Source of the DNA: a virus
Virus record (IMG/VR): IMGVR_UViG_3300020178_000897
Coordinates: 62,001-126,000 of that record
DNA length: 64,000 nt
Reading direction: 5' to 3' (one strand)
Position numbers and translations under genes: made by a program. Positions 1 to 7,988 of this stretch are shown in pieces. Position 1 is the first letter of the stretch; each line of letters starts with the position of its first letter. The notes below the pieces were generated by a model. That model was not told the DNA's origin and did no database searches. It worked only from the letters and a program-made list of their open reading frames with translations.

Positions 1-165
1 CCTCTAATGTCAAGTGGTGTTGTGTTAGACCCAGCATCATTCGAGCCTGTCGTATCATTTATGACACGTTACGGATATGTTGAGCTATCAAACGTTGCTT
101 CTTCACTTGGTAATGCCGCTGACTACTTAGGTAGAATCAGTATTGCCAATGTAAGCTTCAGCTAA
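1..165 (+). CDS. gp23: Major capsid protein gp23, C-terminal end (partial)
   Basis: This is the last 54 codons of a gene that begins before the window. The segment SFEPVVSFMTRYGYVELSN (residues 14-32 of the visible part) closely matches the T4 gp23 C-terminal signature SFQPVIGFKTRYG, and the ending (YLGRISIANV) resembles the final beta strand seen in gp23 proteins. gp23 forms the hexamers of the capsid shell. A strong terminator follows 20 bases after the stop, as expected at the end of the head-gene block. The vertex paralogue gp24 is an alternative that cannot be excluded from this fragment alone. Confidence 0.8.
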   Translation, partial: PLMSSGVVLDPASFEPVVSFMTRYGYVELSNVASSLGNAADYLGRISIANVSFS

Positions 166-185
166 GTTTAAAACTTACTAAAACG

Positions 186-212
186 AAAAAAGGCCCTTCG
201 GGGCCTTTTTTT
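186..212 (+). terminator. Rho-independent terminator after gp23
   Basis: Stem AGGCCC/GGGCCT with a TTCG tetraloop, extended by A-T pairs and followed by a run of T. It closes the capsid gene transcript before the next late promoter. Confidence 0.93.
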
Positions 213-230
213 ATGACTTGAGTAAACTTT

Positions 231-239
231 GATAAATAC
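231..239 (+). promoter_or_regulatory. T4-type late promoter (GATAAATAC)
   Basis: GATAAATAC matches the T4 late -10 box (TATAAATA) apart from the first base. It lies between the gp23 terminator and the structural gene at 328, leaving a leader of about 80 nt before an AAGGAG ribosome-binding site. Confidence 0.75.
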
Positions 240-327
240 TTGTGTCGTAAATCGTGCTATCAAATAGATAGACTTATGCAGAATTGACCCACTGCGTAGA
301 CCTAGAACGTTTTATAAGGAGAAACAA

Positions 328-702
328 ATGGGACGTCCATTAAATAAAAGAAACTTTGGTGTATTAGCAGACGGTACTAACTTAACAATTAACTGTAAAG
401 TTGGAGCAAACTCAGCTACAGAACAAGGTATGATCATTTCACAAAGATCACAAAATAAATTTAAAGTTGATGATTCAAAACTTGGATCAGGTAACGAAGG
501 TGTATGTACACTAGTTGCTAAAGCAAGCGGTTCATTAGCCGACAATGAAATGTCAATTAACGGCATCATTACAGCAGATGGTTCAAGTGTATGGGTTACT
601 AAAATTTACAACAGAACTTGTAGAGATGAAAACAATAATCGTTACAAGTGGACTGTTGAAGATGATTCAACAGTGTCATACATGGCACTAGTTGCCATCT
701 AA
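328..702 (+). CDS. Small virion structural protein (MGRPLNKR family)
   Basis: A 124-residue protein without signal peptide or membrane segment, rich in Asn, Ser and Gly and predicted mainly beta. The N-terminus MGRPLNKR is, from memory, typical of small virion proteins of marine T4-like phages; no enzymatic motif is visible. The start is supported by AAGGAG seven bases upstream of ATG. It has its own late promoter and follows the capsid gene, so a capsid decoration or other abundant virion role is plausible but is inference. Three Cys residues (43, 59, 97) are present. Confidence 0.55.
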   Translation: MGRPLNKRNFGVLADGTNLTINCKVGANSATEQGMIISQRSQNKFKVDDSKLGSGNEGVCTLVAKASGSLADNEMSINGIITADGSSVWVTKIYNRTCRDENNNRYKWTVEDDSTVSYMALVAI

Positions 703-708
703 GGATTA

Positions 709-732
709 GTGTGGGGGAGAAATTCCCCACAC
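709..732 (+). promoter_or_regulatory. Strong RNA hairpin between two structural genes
   Basis: A perfect 8-bp stem GTGTGGGG/CCCCACAC with loop GAGAAATT starts six bases after the stop of the preceding gene. No T-tract follows, so it is not a standard terminator. It may be a 3' stabiliser or processing element that uncouples the small upstream gene from the fibre gene at 751. Confidence 0.6.
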
Positions 733-750
733 ACATACAAGGAATTTTAG

Positions 751-1716
751 ATGTCAAAGACTTTAAATGTAAACAGCGGAAATTACACAGTACGAGTACC
801 ACAGGGTAATCGAATTACTCTTGATACTGGCGCAGAATTAGGAGAAGTTAGAATAACAGGAGACCTAGTTGTTGACGGTAATACTGTAACTGTTAATTCT
901 GAAGATTTAAGTCTTAAAGATAATATTATTATACTTAATGCTGGAGAAGAAGGTTCTACAGGTATTACACTTGATCAGTCTGGTATACGAATTGAAAGAG
1001 GTACTAGTTCAAGTTATCCAGATGTATTTTTTGTATTTGATGAAAATACAACACATAATGATCCAATTTCACAAACTGTTAAAGGCGGAACTTTTACTTT
1101 TAAAGACGAAAACAACGCACTGATTGGTATTAGAACTAATAGCATTTCAACCGGTGGCGGCGATTTATACTTAATTAATTCAGGTACAGGAGTTCTTAGT
1201 GTTAGCGGAACAAACAATTATGAAGCACAAGTTACCGATGATGACGATGTACCTAATAAAAAATATGTAGACGATGCTATTACAACAGGTATTCAAACAA
1301 TTACAATTCAGAGTATTCAAAGAGGTGACTCTGCGCTTAATCTTTTTGATCAAAGTTTAGATCCAGGTGTTAGCGGATTTAAAGTTACAATTGACGGATA
1401 CGAAGTAGCATTATTTAGACAAGACAGCACAGAGATTGAACAACTTATTTTTAATGATGCAACAATTTCTACTACAGCAAGCGGCGACGATTTGACACTT
1501 AGTAGTAACGGATCACCTTTTGTAAAAATTGACAGTGTTTTAAGAATGCCTATACAGAGCGATGCAACTGTAATTGCTAGTAGTGCTAATGACATTGGAA
1601 TTTATGCAAAGAATCCCGGCTTTGGTAATTCAGGAGTATGGTATAAAAACAAAAACAACTATGAAGATGAATTGATAAGTACTAATAAATCATTGTTATA
1701 TAGTATGTTATTTTAA
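751..1716 (+). CDS. Fibre-like virion structural protein
   Basis: 321 residues, beta-rich and repetitive. Residues about 30-62 hold a strand pattern (GDLVVDGNTVTVNSEDLSLK) typical of trimeric fibre shafts in marine T4-like phages; similar GNLTVDG strands occur in the giant fibres downstream. Residues 152-177 carry a 'DDDDVPNKKYVDDAI' segment and the C-terminus has GNSGVWYKNKNNYEDEL, resembling fibre tips. No catalytic motif is visible. The start has AAGGA at 739-743, seven bases upstream of ATG. Probably a fibre or whisker-like appendage; exact location in the virion unknown. Confidence 0.6.
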   Translation: MSKTLNVNSGNYTVRVPQGNRITLDTGAELGEVRITGDLVVDGNTVTVNSEDLSLKDNIIILNAGEEGSTGITLDQSGIRIERGTSSSYPDVFFVFDENTTHNDPISQTVKGGTFTFKDENNALIGIRTNSISTGGGDLYLINSGTGVLSVSGTNNYEAQVTDDDDVPNKKYVDDAITTGIQTITIQSIQRGDSALNLFDQSLDPGVSGFKVTIDGYEVALFRQDSTEIEQLIFNDATISTTASGDDLTLSSNGSPFVKIDSVLRMPIQSDATVIASSANDIGIYAKNPGFGNSGVWYKNKNNYEDELISTNKSLLYSMLF

Positions 1717-1727
1717 AGGAAAAACAA

Positions 1728-2075
1728 ATGGCAATTACAAATAAAAAAATTACTTCTTCAGATACAACGTTGTTAACAGTTCCAGCAGGTAAAAGATATG
1801 CTATTACTACTATTATGGTTTGCAATTCACAACCTGCAGATACAGGCGGCGGCAATGATGCAACTTTTGATCTACATTTTATTCCAAGCGGCCAAACAAA
1901 AGGATATGCAGATCCAAACTCTAATCAAATATTAAATGATTTAAAAGTAGCAGGTGCTGATACATTTTCTTTTGATACAGAAAAGATTGTATTGGAAGAA
2001 GGAGACAGTATTGTAGCTATGGGACAAGCAGGTAAAGAATATTTACTTGCTACAGTTAGTTATTTGGAAGTATAA
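1728..2075 (+). CDS. Small beta-sandwich-like structural protein (TVPAG type)
   Basis: 115 residues; alternating hydrophobic pattern predicts an all-beta fold. The motif LLTVPAGKRYAITTIMVCN near residues 16-34 recurs in altered form in two other small proteins of this window (starts 11716 and 22282), each lying next to a giant fibre gene. It overlaps the following start by one base (TAATG), indicating translational coupling. Likely a small fibre-associated or tail decoration protein; function not established. Confidence 0.55.
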   Translation: MAITNKKITSSDTTLLTVPAGKRYAITTIMVCNSQPADTGGGNDATFDLHFIPSGQTKGYADPNSNQILNDLKVAGADTFSFDTEKIVLEEGDSIVAMGQAGKEYLLATVSYLEV

Positions 2076-2578
2076 TGCGATTTATTAAAGCACAAACAAC
2101 ATCTAGAGGAATTAATGCCGACACAAAAGGAGTAAACGTAGACTCTCTTGGTTTAATCACAATGAATACTAATTCAGCTGTGATTGTTCCTAAAGGAACG
2201 CAAAACGACAGACCGTTTATTCCAACAGAAGGTATGGTTAGATATAATACTGATACCGGAGACTTTGAAGTAAGACAAAATGCGGCATGGAAACCTATTA
2301 GATTTAGAGAACCTACTGTTATTCATCAACAAAATTTAGGAAACGGTGACGGAGTTGAAACATTATTTGGACCACTAGATTCAAACGATAGTTACTATCC
2401 TATACCGGTATCTGAAAATAACATTTTAGTAACTATTGAAAACGTTTTTCAGTTAGCAAACACTAACTATTCTCTTGTGCAAAATCCAGCAGGAAAAACT
2501 CCAGGAACATATCTATCATTTGGTTCAGCTGTCCCTACTGGTAAGGTTGTCCAAGTACTACATAACTTCGACAAGTAA
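2075..2578 (+). CDS. Short fibre-like protein with RYNT...W module
   Basis: 167 residues. Residues about 37-75 carry the module IVPKGTQNDRP, GMVRYNTDTGDFE and AAWKPI, which recurs in the giant fibres and in the protein starting at 22624. The C-terminal half (about 80-167) looks like a separate beta domain with NNILVTIENVFQ and ends in a VLHNFDK tail. Translationally coupled to the preceding gene. Probably a fibre component or tip protein. Confidence 0.55.
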   Translation: MRFIKAQTTSRGINADTKGVNVDSLGLITMNTNSAVIVPKGTQNDRPFIPTEGMVRYNTDTGDFEVRQNAAWKPIRFREPTVIHQQNLGNGDGVETLFGPLDSNDSYYPIPVSENNILVTIENVFQLANTNYSLVQNPAGKTPGTYLSFGSAVPTGKVVQVLHNFDK

Positions 2579-2587
2579 AATAAATAC
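2579..2587 (+). promoter_or_regulatory. Late promoter-like AATAAATAC
   Basis: Late box immediately after the stop of the preceding gene and 26 bases upstream of the giant fibre gene at 2614; the leader carries AGAGAGGGA before the ATG. Confidence 0.65.
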
Positions 2588-2613
2588 AAGTAAGAAGTTA
2601 GAGAGGGAACCTA

Positions 2614-5600
2614 ATGGCACAAGTCGCTCGCATAGGCGGTCAATTACTACAAGATAACTTATTACGAGAACTTTCGGATCTTAAGTTTGACAATGACCTT
2701 TTAGTTGTAAAAAGAGATAATACTCTTGGTATTAATACAACTACAACTCCTAGAAACTTAACTATTAACGGTACATTACGTACATCATCAGGTACTAGTG
2801 AGCCTGATATTATTTTTGATAATAGTTTAAAAATTGGCGACCTTACTCTTGCTACTACCGGTATTAGTACATCAAGCGGAAACATTAATATTAAATCAAC
2901 ACATCCCGAAGGTTATATTGTTACTAACGGTATTGGTAGTTATAATTTTGCTGTTAAGGGCGACGGTCTTATAGCATTAGGAACTAATGATAGTGTTGGT
3001 TTAAGATCAGAAGTCTATGATGGCCAAACAGTTGCCTGGAATTATAACGGTAATTATGGTAATTATTGGTACCCTGGACCAAAGATTAGTGCAGATTCTC
3101 CTCCTAACGATGGCGATAGACTTTATGACGACGCAATAGCAAGAGCACAGGCAGGTACCTGGACTGCTGAAGAATTAGTTGCATTTGACTTTGATGGTGA
3201 TGGAGATATTCAAGTAGATGATGCTTTAAAAATTCTTACAATGAATACACAGTTCATTAACGGAACTGCATTTCCAGCATCAAGAACACTAGCAGATCAC
3301 CCAAATCCTGAAGCATTTAAAGCATATGTAAAAAAATATTATCCGCGAAGTGCTCCAAGAGAATTACAAATCCAATCAGGCGGAACTGTTACAGTAACAG
3401 GTAATTTACACGCTACTGGTGATATTACATACGGTGCAGAACAAATATTCGAAGGATATTCTTTATGGTATACTGTAAATAATCCAAATGCCTACGGAAC
3501 TGATGCTAATGATCATTTTGGTCAAACAGTAGCAGTTGCCGGTAACTTTGGTATTATCGGTGCACCAGATGAAGATTCAGCATCGTTTAGTAGTGAAGGT
3601 AAAGCGTATATCTATAATATCACTACTGGACAATTATTACATACTTTATCAAATCCTGATGCAGGAGCATCAAATACACAATTTGGTGATTCCGTGCATA
3701 TTAGCGGCAACTATGCAATCGTTGGTGCAAGTACATACGGAAATAATGAAGGTAGGGCATACATATTTGATGTAACTACTGGATCGTTATTACATACGTT
3801 ATCAAATCCAAATAACTACGGAACATCGCAAGATGACTATTTTGGACAATCAGTATCTATTAGTGGGACTTTTTGTGCTGTAGGTGCAAGATTTGAAGAT
3901 GAAGCAACAGGTAATAACTCGGGAATAATTTATGTATTTAATAATAGTACTGGTGTATTAGAAGAAACAATTAATAATCCTAACGTATACGGAACAAAAA
4001 CAAATGACTATTTTGGTACTGTTGTATCTATTGATGGAAATAATGTTGCGGCAAGTGCATTAGGAGAAGATACTGCTACTGATACAGAAGTTGGCGTTGT
4101 TTACATTTTTAATGCATCTACAGGAGCACTATCTAGAACTTTACAAAATCCAAATACATTTAGCACAAGTACCGATGATAGATTTGGTGAAGCAATATCT
4201 TTAAGTGGAAATAAAATTATTGTTGGTGCACCTGGTGAAGATGAGCCTAGCAATAGTAATGCAGGTAAGGCATATATTTTTAACGTAACTACGGGAGCAT
4301 TGCTATTAACATTAACAAACCCTAATGATTTTGGAACCAGTCAAGATGATCAGTTTGGATCAAGTGTAGATATTTCAGGAACATGGGCAATTGTTGGAAC
4401 TCCTGGAGAAGATACTGCTAGTTTTAACAGTAGTGGTATTGCATATGTGTTTAATACAAATACCGGACTAATGGTTTCGAAGGTTACTAATCCTAATCCC
4501 GGAACTGATCATAAATTTGCATTTAATGTAGGAATTAATGACGATGCTCATACAATTATTGGAGCACCTCTTGAAACTGTAGACGGATCAACTGAAGCTG
4601 GTCGAGTTTATATACACCAAGCAACAATCAGCGGTAATGAAAGTTCATTAATCATAGGCGACGATAGTACTGATACTGCATCGTTTTTTGCAGATTTTAA
4701 ATCTGATATTATTCCAGATCAAACAGATACGTTTACTATAGGTAATGTAGGTAAGAGATTTAAAATTGCAGTTGAAGAACTAACTGCTGACAGGGTTCAA
4801 GCTAACGGTATTGTTTATCAAGGAATTGAATTAACAAAAAATGTTGGTATTATTTTTGTTTCAACCAACAACGGTAATGATAATAACGAAGGAACAAACC
4901 CGGGCGGTCCGTTTGCAACAATTGCAAAGGCACTTAGTACTGCAACAACAGGCGATTTAATTTATGTTTATCCAGGTCAATACCAAGAAGCATTTCCCTT
5001 AACTGTTCCTAAAGGAGTTACTATCCAAGGAGCATCTTTAAGAAGTGTAGAAATATCACCTACGTCGGCTACACAAAGTAACGATGCATTTTTAGTTAAT
5101 AGTGATACTACGATTGAAAATATTACAATTAAAGATTTTTATTATAACAGTAGTAACGACACTGGATATGCTTTCCGTTTTGCTAATAATTTCTCAACAA
5201 CTATATTTGAACAAACTCCCGGAAGAAGTCCTTATATCAGAAATGTAACAGTTATTACAAAAGGTACAACAACAAGTCCGAGCGATCCAAGAGGATTTGC
5301 AAGCGGCGATGCAGGTAAAGGTGCATTAGTTGACGGAAGTGTTGTCTTACAAAATAGTAGATCTGCTAGTATACTTTTTCATAGTTGTACATTTATTACT
5401 CCAGGTGTTGATGCACTAACAGCAACAAACGGTGTAAGAATAGAATGGCTTAATAGTTTTACATATTTTGCTAATAGAGGACTTTATCTAACACAAGGTA
5501 CCGGAAGATTACTACCGGATAGTACTATTGAATATGGAGCAGAACTTAGAAGTATTTCAAGTGCATCTGTATACGGAAACAAAGGTATCGAAGCCGATGG

Positions 5601-7851
5601 CGAAAATTGTTTAGCATATCTAATTAACTATAATTTTGCATACATTGGCGCAGGTAAAGATGTTACTAACGATAATACATTTACTCTACAAGAAAATGAA
5701 GTTATTGAACTAAACAATGCAAAGGTGTATTATTCAAGCCAAGACCAACGAGGCAATTTTAGAGTTGGTGATAATTTCCTTGTTGATTTAGAAAATGAAA
5801 GAACTAGTTTTGATATTGAAAGCATTTTTGCTACAAATGTAACAGCAATCTTAAGAAACGGTAACGATATAATTACAATTCAACCAAGTCAAATTAATTT
5901 AGATAACATTGTTATTGCAGGAAATACAATTGAAGCTACTAGATCAAATTTAAATATTGACAGCGTTGGAGTAATAAATTTACAAGGTAACGTAACAGCA
6001 CCTTCTATGAATGTTTCAGGAAACTTAACAGTTGACGGTGCAATCAATAATATTGGTGATAGTCCTAATGATACTGTTGACTTTAATATGGCCATTACTC
6101 AAGATTTTCTTCCAGGAGATTCAGACGGATTAACATTAGGAAATGAAACAAAACGTTGGAAAGAATTGTATACTGACTTGTTGGCAACAGACAGTATTAA
6201 CATTACAACATCTGAAATTAGTACTAATGAAACTAATGCTGATTTAAATATTTTAGCAACTGGCACAGGCGCTGTCTTCATTGATAATTTAAAATTTGAA
6301 GATAATAAAATTATAGGTAAATTTGATCCTGAAGGAGAGTTCGTAGTAAATTCATCTACTGATCCAGGATTTCCTAGCATCTTTAATGGATTTGATTCAT
6401 TAAGATCGTTGCTACCAAAATGGACAACTATATTTGGTATACCAGTTCTTGGTACAGCAACAGCATCTTTAGATGCAGTAAAGCATGCCGCTAATATTTT
6501 AGCAAGTTATCTTGATAATAACTTTGACGGAGTTGTAGATAATAATGATCTTTATGCAGAGTTTTCAGATGGATTGTTTGCTATAGTAGTTTATGCAAAT
6601 GCTGCCGAAGAGTCTAGTTTAAGTACACAATTAGGAGCATTTAAAGTTAACAGAACATTTAGTGTTTTTGAAGATGAAATGAATAACTTCTTAGGAGACG
6701 GCGTCGGAAACCAACGAGATATTGCATCTGAAAAAATTCTAAAAGACTTATTAATTCCGAAAATATCTAGTTTACATATTCCGTTAAGTATTACACGACC
6801 GTCTACAGTTACTAACGCAATGGACGCGGCTCGAGGAGGCTTTCAAGCTGGCGGACAAGTTGGATATAATTATCCTCCCTTTGCATGGTACACTGATCCA
6901 ACAGGATTATCATACACAAACTTAGTATATGAATATTTGTATTTGTTAACAGCATCAGTAGCAGGAAGTTTAGAATGGCGTTCTGGAACAATTACTAGTT
7001 TATGGGATCCGTATAATGATGTATTATTGCAATTGCAAGACGTAGCTGGTAGAAATATTATTATTAATAACACTTATGGTTTTCCTATAACAAATAGTCC
7101 GTCAATTGATTACTGGACTGAAGTTACAAATGTATTAGGCGGAACAAAACGAGATGTAGAATTTTCTCCAACAGATTCTTTAAGAATAAATGCTATTAGT
7201 GATTTGTCTTTACCAAAAGGATCACCGGCTGAAAGACCGTCAGTACAAGGCGGAATTAGATATAATACCACTTATAATACATTTGAAGGTACTGAAATTT
7301 TAGGTGCAGTTTCTTTAGACGGTATTTATGATACTGATAGAAACACATATTTAGACCTAAGTAATAACCAATTTAACTTTGTTACTAACGGACAAACAAA
7401 TCACACGTTAAATGGTACACTACTTGAATCATCTGGATTTAGTAGTGATCATAAATTTAGTATAGACGGAAATGTTGTTAGTAATGATGTAGAAGGTGGA
7501 AATAGTATATTAAGATCAAACGGTACTGGTTTCACTAAAATACAAGAAGTTCACTTTAGAGATAGTGAGTTAGTTAATGCTAGTGCTGCCAATTTTATCT
7601 TTAATTTAACAAATACTAATAACAGAGCTTTTCTAAAAATTGATAATGTAAGCGGTATGGTTATCCCGCAAGGTACTACAGCAGAACGTCCTGGAATACC
7701 TGAAGTTGGACATACAAGATACAACTTAGATCTAGAATACGTAGAAACTTGGAACGGTTCTGACTGGATTAATGCGGCAGGTGAAGTTGAAAGTATTGAA
7801 GCATCTGATGTTGAAAATTTAGCTTATATATTCAACCTTATCCTAGACTAA
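2614..7851 (+). CDS. Giant fibre/adhesin with 7-repeat FG-GAP-like propeller and beta-helix
   Basis: 1745 residues. Visible order: N-terminal anchor (1-55, ARIGGQLLQDNLLR, shared with the gene at 7989); an EF-hand/dockerin-like calcium loop at 192-203 (DFDGDGDIQVDD); seven repeats of about 55 residues at 283-673, each with (N)NPN.(Y/F)GT..DD.FG and a GA..ED...G.AYIFN step, typical of FG-GAP/integrin-type beta-propellers; a pectate-lyase-like right-handed beta-helix at about 744-1063; a largely helical inserted domain at about 1253-1505 with a second EF-hand loop at 1301-1312; two RYN...W modules near the C-terminus. No signal peptide. It is most likely a host-recognition fibre or tailspike; the propeller and the Ca-binding loops suggest calcium-dependent ligand binding (inference). 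Confidence 0.8.
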   Translation: MAQVARIGGQLLQDNLLRELSDLKFDNDLLVVKRDNTLGINTTTTPRNLTINGTLRTSSGTSEPDIIFDNSLKIGDLTLATTGISTSSGNINIKSTHPEGYIVTNGIGSYNFAVKGDGLIALGTNDSVGLRSEVYDGQTVAWNYNGNYGNYWYPGPKISADSPPNDGDRLYDDAIARAQAGTWTAEELVAFDFDGDGDIQVDDALKILTMNTQFINGTAFPASRTLADHPNPEAFKAYVKKYYPRSAPRELQIQSGGTVTVTGNLHATGDITYGAEQIFEGYSLWYTVNNPNAYGTDANDHFGQTVAVAGNFGIIGAPDEDSASFSSEGKAYIYNITTGQLLHTLSNPDAGASNTQFGDSVHISGNYAIVGASTYGNNEGRAYIFDVTTGSLLHTLSNPNNYGTSQDDYFGQSVSISGTFCAVGARFEDEATGNNSGIIYVFNNSTGVLEETINNPNVYGTKTNDYFGTVVSIDGNNVAASALGEDTATDTEVGVVYIFNASTGALSRTLQNPNTFSTSTDDRFGEAISLSGNKIIVGAPGEDEPSNSNAGKAYIFNVTTGALLLTLTNPNDFGTSQDDQFGSSVDISGTWAIVGTPGEDTASFNSSGIAYVFNTNTGLMVSKVTNPNPGTDHKFAFNVGINDDAHTIIGAPLETVDGSTEAGRVYIHQATISGNESSLIIGDDSTDTASFFADFKSDIIPDQTDTFTIGNVGKRFKIAVEELTADRVQANGIVYQGIELTKNVGIIFVSTNNGNDNNEGTNPGGPFATIAKALSTATTGDLIYVYPGQYQEAFPLTVPKGVTIQGASLRSVEISPTSATQSNDAFLVNSDTTIENITIKDFYYNSSNDTGYAFRFANNFSTTIFEQTPGRSPYIRNVTVITKGTTTSPSDPRGFASGDAGKGALVDGSVVLQNSRSASILFHSCTFITPGVDALTATNGVRIEWLNSFTYFANRGLYLTQGTGRLLPDSTIEYGAELRSISSASVYGNKGIEADGENCLAYLINYNFAYIGAGKDVTNDNTFTLQENEVIELNNAKVYYSSQDQRGNFRVGDNFLVDLENERTSFDIESIFATNVTAILRNGNDIITIQPSQINLDNIVIAGNTIEATRSNLNIDSVGVINLQGNVTAPSMNVSGNLTVDGAINNIGDSPNDTVDFNMAITQDFLPGDSDGLTLGNETKRWKELYTDLLATDSINITTSEISTNETNADLNILATGTGAVFIDNLKFEDNKIIGKFDPEGEFVVNSSTDPGFPSIFNGFDSLRSLLPKWTTIFGIPVLGTATASLDAVKHAANILASYLDNNFDGVVDNNDLYAEFSDGLFAIVVYANAAEESSLSTQLGAFKVNRTFSVFEDEMNNFLGDGVGNQRDIASEKILKDLLIPKISSLHIPLSITRPSTVTNAMDAARGGFQAGGQVGYNYPPFAWYTDPTGLSYTNLVYEYLYLLTASVAGSLEWRSGTITSLWDPYNDVLLQLQDVAGRNIIINNTYGFPITNSPSIDYWTEVTNVLGGTKRDVEFSPTDSLRINAISDLSLPKGSPAERPSVQGGIRYNTTYNTFEGTEILGAVSLDGIYDTDRNTYLDLSNNQFNFVTNGQTNHTLNGTLLESSGFSSDHKFSIDGNVVSNDVEGGNSILRSNGTGFTKIQEVHFRDSELVNASAANFIFNLTNTNNRAFLKIDNVSGMVIPQGTTAERPGIPEVGHTRYNLDLEYVETWNGSDWINAAGEVESIEASDVENLAYIFNLILD

Positions 7852-7988
7852 TTTCCCAAATCAGATAAATAATATTAATGCAACGAAGGGCAGACCAGGC
7901 CGTTGCTGACAAACTGTGGTTAGCCGGCAAAGAGCGAAAGCTGAAAATTTAGGCTAGAGGGACAGGATCCCCGTATTAAGGAGAGAAG
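7852..7988 (+). ncRNA. Structured 5' leader or candidate small RNA (GC-richer island)
   Basis: This 137-base gap is unlike the other gaps, which are short and AT-rich. After a late box it can fold into three consecutive hairpins: GCAACG (7880-7885) with CGTTGC (7901-7906); TAGCC (7922-7926) with GGCTA (7951-7955) enclosing AGC-GAAA-GCT; and GGGA-CAGGA-TCCC just before the AAGGAG ribosome-binding site. It does not fit a tRNA or any riboswitch I can recognise. It may be a cis-acting leader of the fibre gene at 7989 or a processed RNA. Confidence 0.5.
7864..7872 (+). promoter_or_regulatory. Late promoter-like GATAAATAA
   Basis: Late box 13 bases after the preceding stop; the transcript would begin just before the structured leader at 7880-7975. 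Confidence 0.7.

Noticed and set aside
7852-7988. tRNA gene or glutamine/downstream-peptide type riboswitch in the long gap
   Set aside because: No acceptor stem with CCA, no TTCGA-type T-loop, and the glnA-type core bases I remember are missing; kept only as an unclassified structured RNA.
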